A stretch of DNA of 64,000 nt, taken from Mesorhizobium loti. GTDB lineage: Bacteria; Pseudomonadota; Alphaproteobacteria; Rhizobiales; Rhizobiaceae. The notes beneath the pieces are model-generated. The model saw only the letters and a program-made list of their open reading frames with translations, ran no database searches and was not told the origin of the DNA. The stretch covers positions 868,001 through 932,000 of the forward strand of contig NZ_CP033334.1 of assembly GCF_013170705.1 (NCBI RefSeq), given 5' to 3'. Numbering within the stretch: the stretch's first letter is position 1; every line of letters starts with the position of its first letter. Both the position numbers and the translations under genes were made by a program. Of the stretch, positions 63,512 through 64,000 are shown piece after piece.

Positions 63512-64000
63512 TCAAGCCGGAAGCGGGCGCCGTCCTTTTGCGGTGGGCTGCTCAGGCGTCCTGGCGCCGGCATCGCGCGGGTGCGGGCCGATCGGCATGA
63601 TCGCGGGAAATGGCGTCGCTCCAAAGGCAAACGTCCATTTGTAGCCGGTGAGCCCGTCCTCGGGCGTCGTATGCTGGTCGTGGTGAGCCAGCAATTTGGC
63701 GCGCTCGGCAAGGTCTTCCGCTTCGCGCCGCACCATCTCGGCCGTCTCAGGCCGCATCCGCCTGGAGAAGCTGACGAAGGTCGCCTCCTTCTCGATATGG
63801 GTGATGGCCCAGCCGATGAAATTCTTGTTGGTCATCTCGAACAGCGGCCTGAGCGGCCCTTCGAAATTCCACTGGATCGGCGTTTCGACCAGCAATCTTG
63901 CCGTGAGGCCCCGGCCGAGCGCGATCAGTCCCAGTTCCTCGAGGTCGCGCAGATAGAGGAACATCGAGGCCTCGCTCAGGCCTTGCGAGCGCATGATGCC
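63512..64000 (-). CDS. Winged-helix-type hypothetical protein, cut by the right edge
   Basis: The frame is open to the edge of the window, so the N-terminus lies beyond it; the first internal ATG is at 63994. The visible start (SQGLSEASMFLYLRDLEELG, then IALGRGLTARLLVE) looks like the recognition helix and wing of a winged-helix fold. An acidic/basic helical middle and a Pro-rich tail follow. No family is assigned. It converges on the YiiX-like gene, eight bases apart. Confidence 0.6.
   Translation of the reverse strand, partial: GIMRSQGLSEASMFLYLRDLEELGLIALGRGLTARLLVETPIQWNFEGPLRPLFEMTNKNFIGWAITHIEKEATFVSFSRRMRPETAEMVRREAEDLAERAKLLAHHDQHTTPEDGLTGYKWTFAFGATPFPAIMPIGPHPRDAGARTPEQPTAKGRRPLPA

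Overview
The window looks like part of the chromosome of a Mesorhizobium-type alphaproteobacterium (Rhizobiales). Base composition is GC-rich across most of it. Supporting signs are an mbfA-type iron exporter under a near-textbook Irr box (ICE motif), DUF1127 and DUF982 proteins, an ECF42 sigma factor with a YciI partner, single-operon Ku/LigD repair, and several families of short rhizobial intergenic repeats. This assignment is inference from gene content, not from a database search.

Bases 1 to about 4135 are the right end of an integrated mobile element that runs off the left edge. It carries a truncated gene, a 193-residue unknown, a frameshifted DUF982 gene, a P63C-domain gene behind a striking double-dyad operator, and a large serine recombinase. 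The recombinase lies at the element boundary. The element has split comM: only the 3' part of the gene, starting at the Walker A region, remains (4136-5038), and the 5' part must lie beyond the left edge.

5.2-10.6 kb: malate synthase G, an orphan hydantoinase/oxoprolinase A-type protein bracketed by palindrome-rich repeats, and a CDGSH iron-sulfur protein. 10.7-18.5 kb: two paralogous Cys-rich secreted proteins around a DUF1127 protein and a CadC-like regulator, then a cysteine-synthase-like/PLP-decarboxylase operon with a divergent BTAD-type regulator. 18.6-24.7 kb: small membrane and hypothetical proteins, cytochrome b561 with an ICE-like box, a cNMP-binding thioredoxin-reductase-like protein with a UBP-type zinc finger partner, and an AT-rich PD-(D/E)XK nuclease gene beside tRNA-Leu(CAG).

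25.1-45.6 kb is mainly housekeeping: dapB-gpmA with an MsbA-like exporter, glk, mepA, queG, uppP, rsmI-yraN, rdgB-hemW-LMW-PTP, rph, hrcA, a sorbosone-type sugar dehydrogenase, a LysE exporter and cysK. 45.7-54.5 kb: a GST, the ECF42/YciI pair, a frameshifted RidA gene, the Ku-LigD end-joining operon, and an ArsR regulator divergent from a NIPSNAP/ABM pair. 54.5-64 kb: the MbfA iron exporter with its palindromic ICE site, a catabolic threonine/serine dehydratase, and a TetR-HlyD-ABC efflux operon with a perfect 28-bp operator. Divergent from that operon is a CYTH-CHAD pair followed by a YiiX-like hydrolase, and a partial winged-helix protein lies at the right edge.

The points most worth follow-up are the comM junction, the double-dyad operator of the P63C gene, the cysteine-synthase-like/decarboxylase operon with its regulator, the Cys-rich secreted pair, and the ICE-like box before cytochrome b561.
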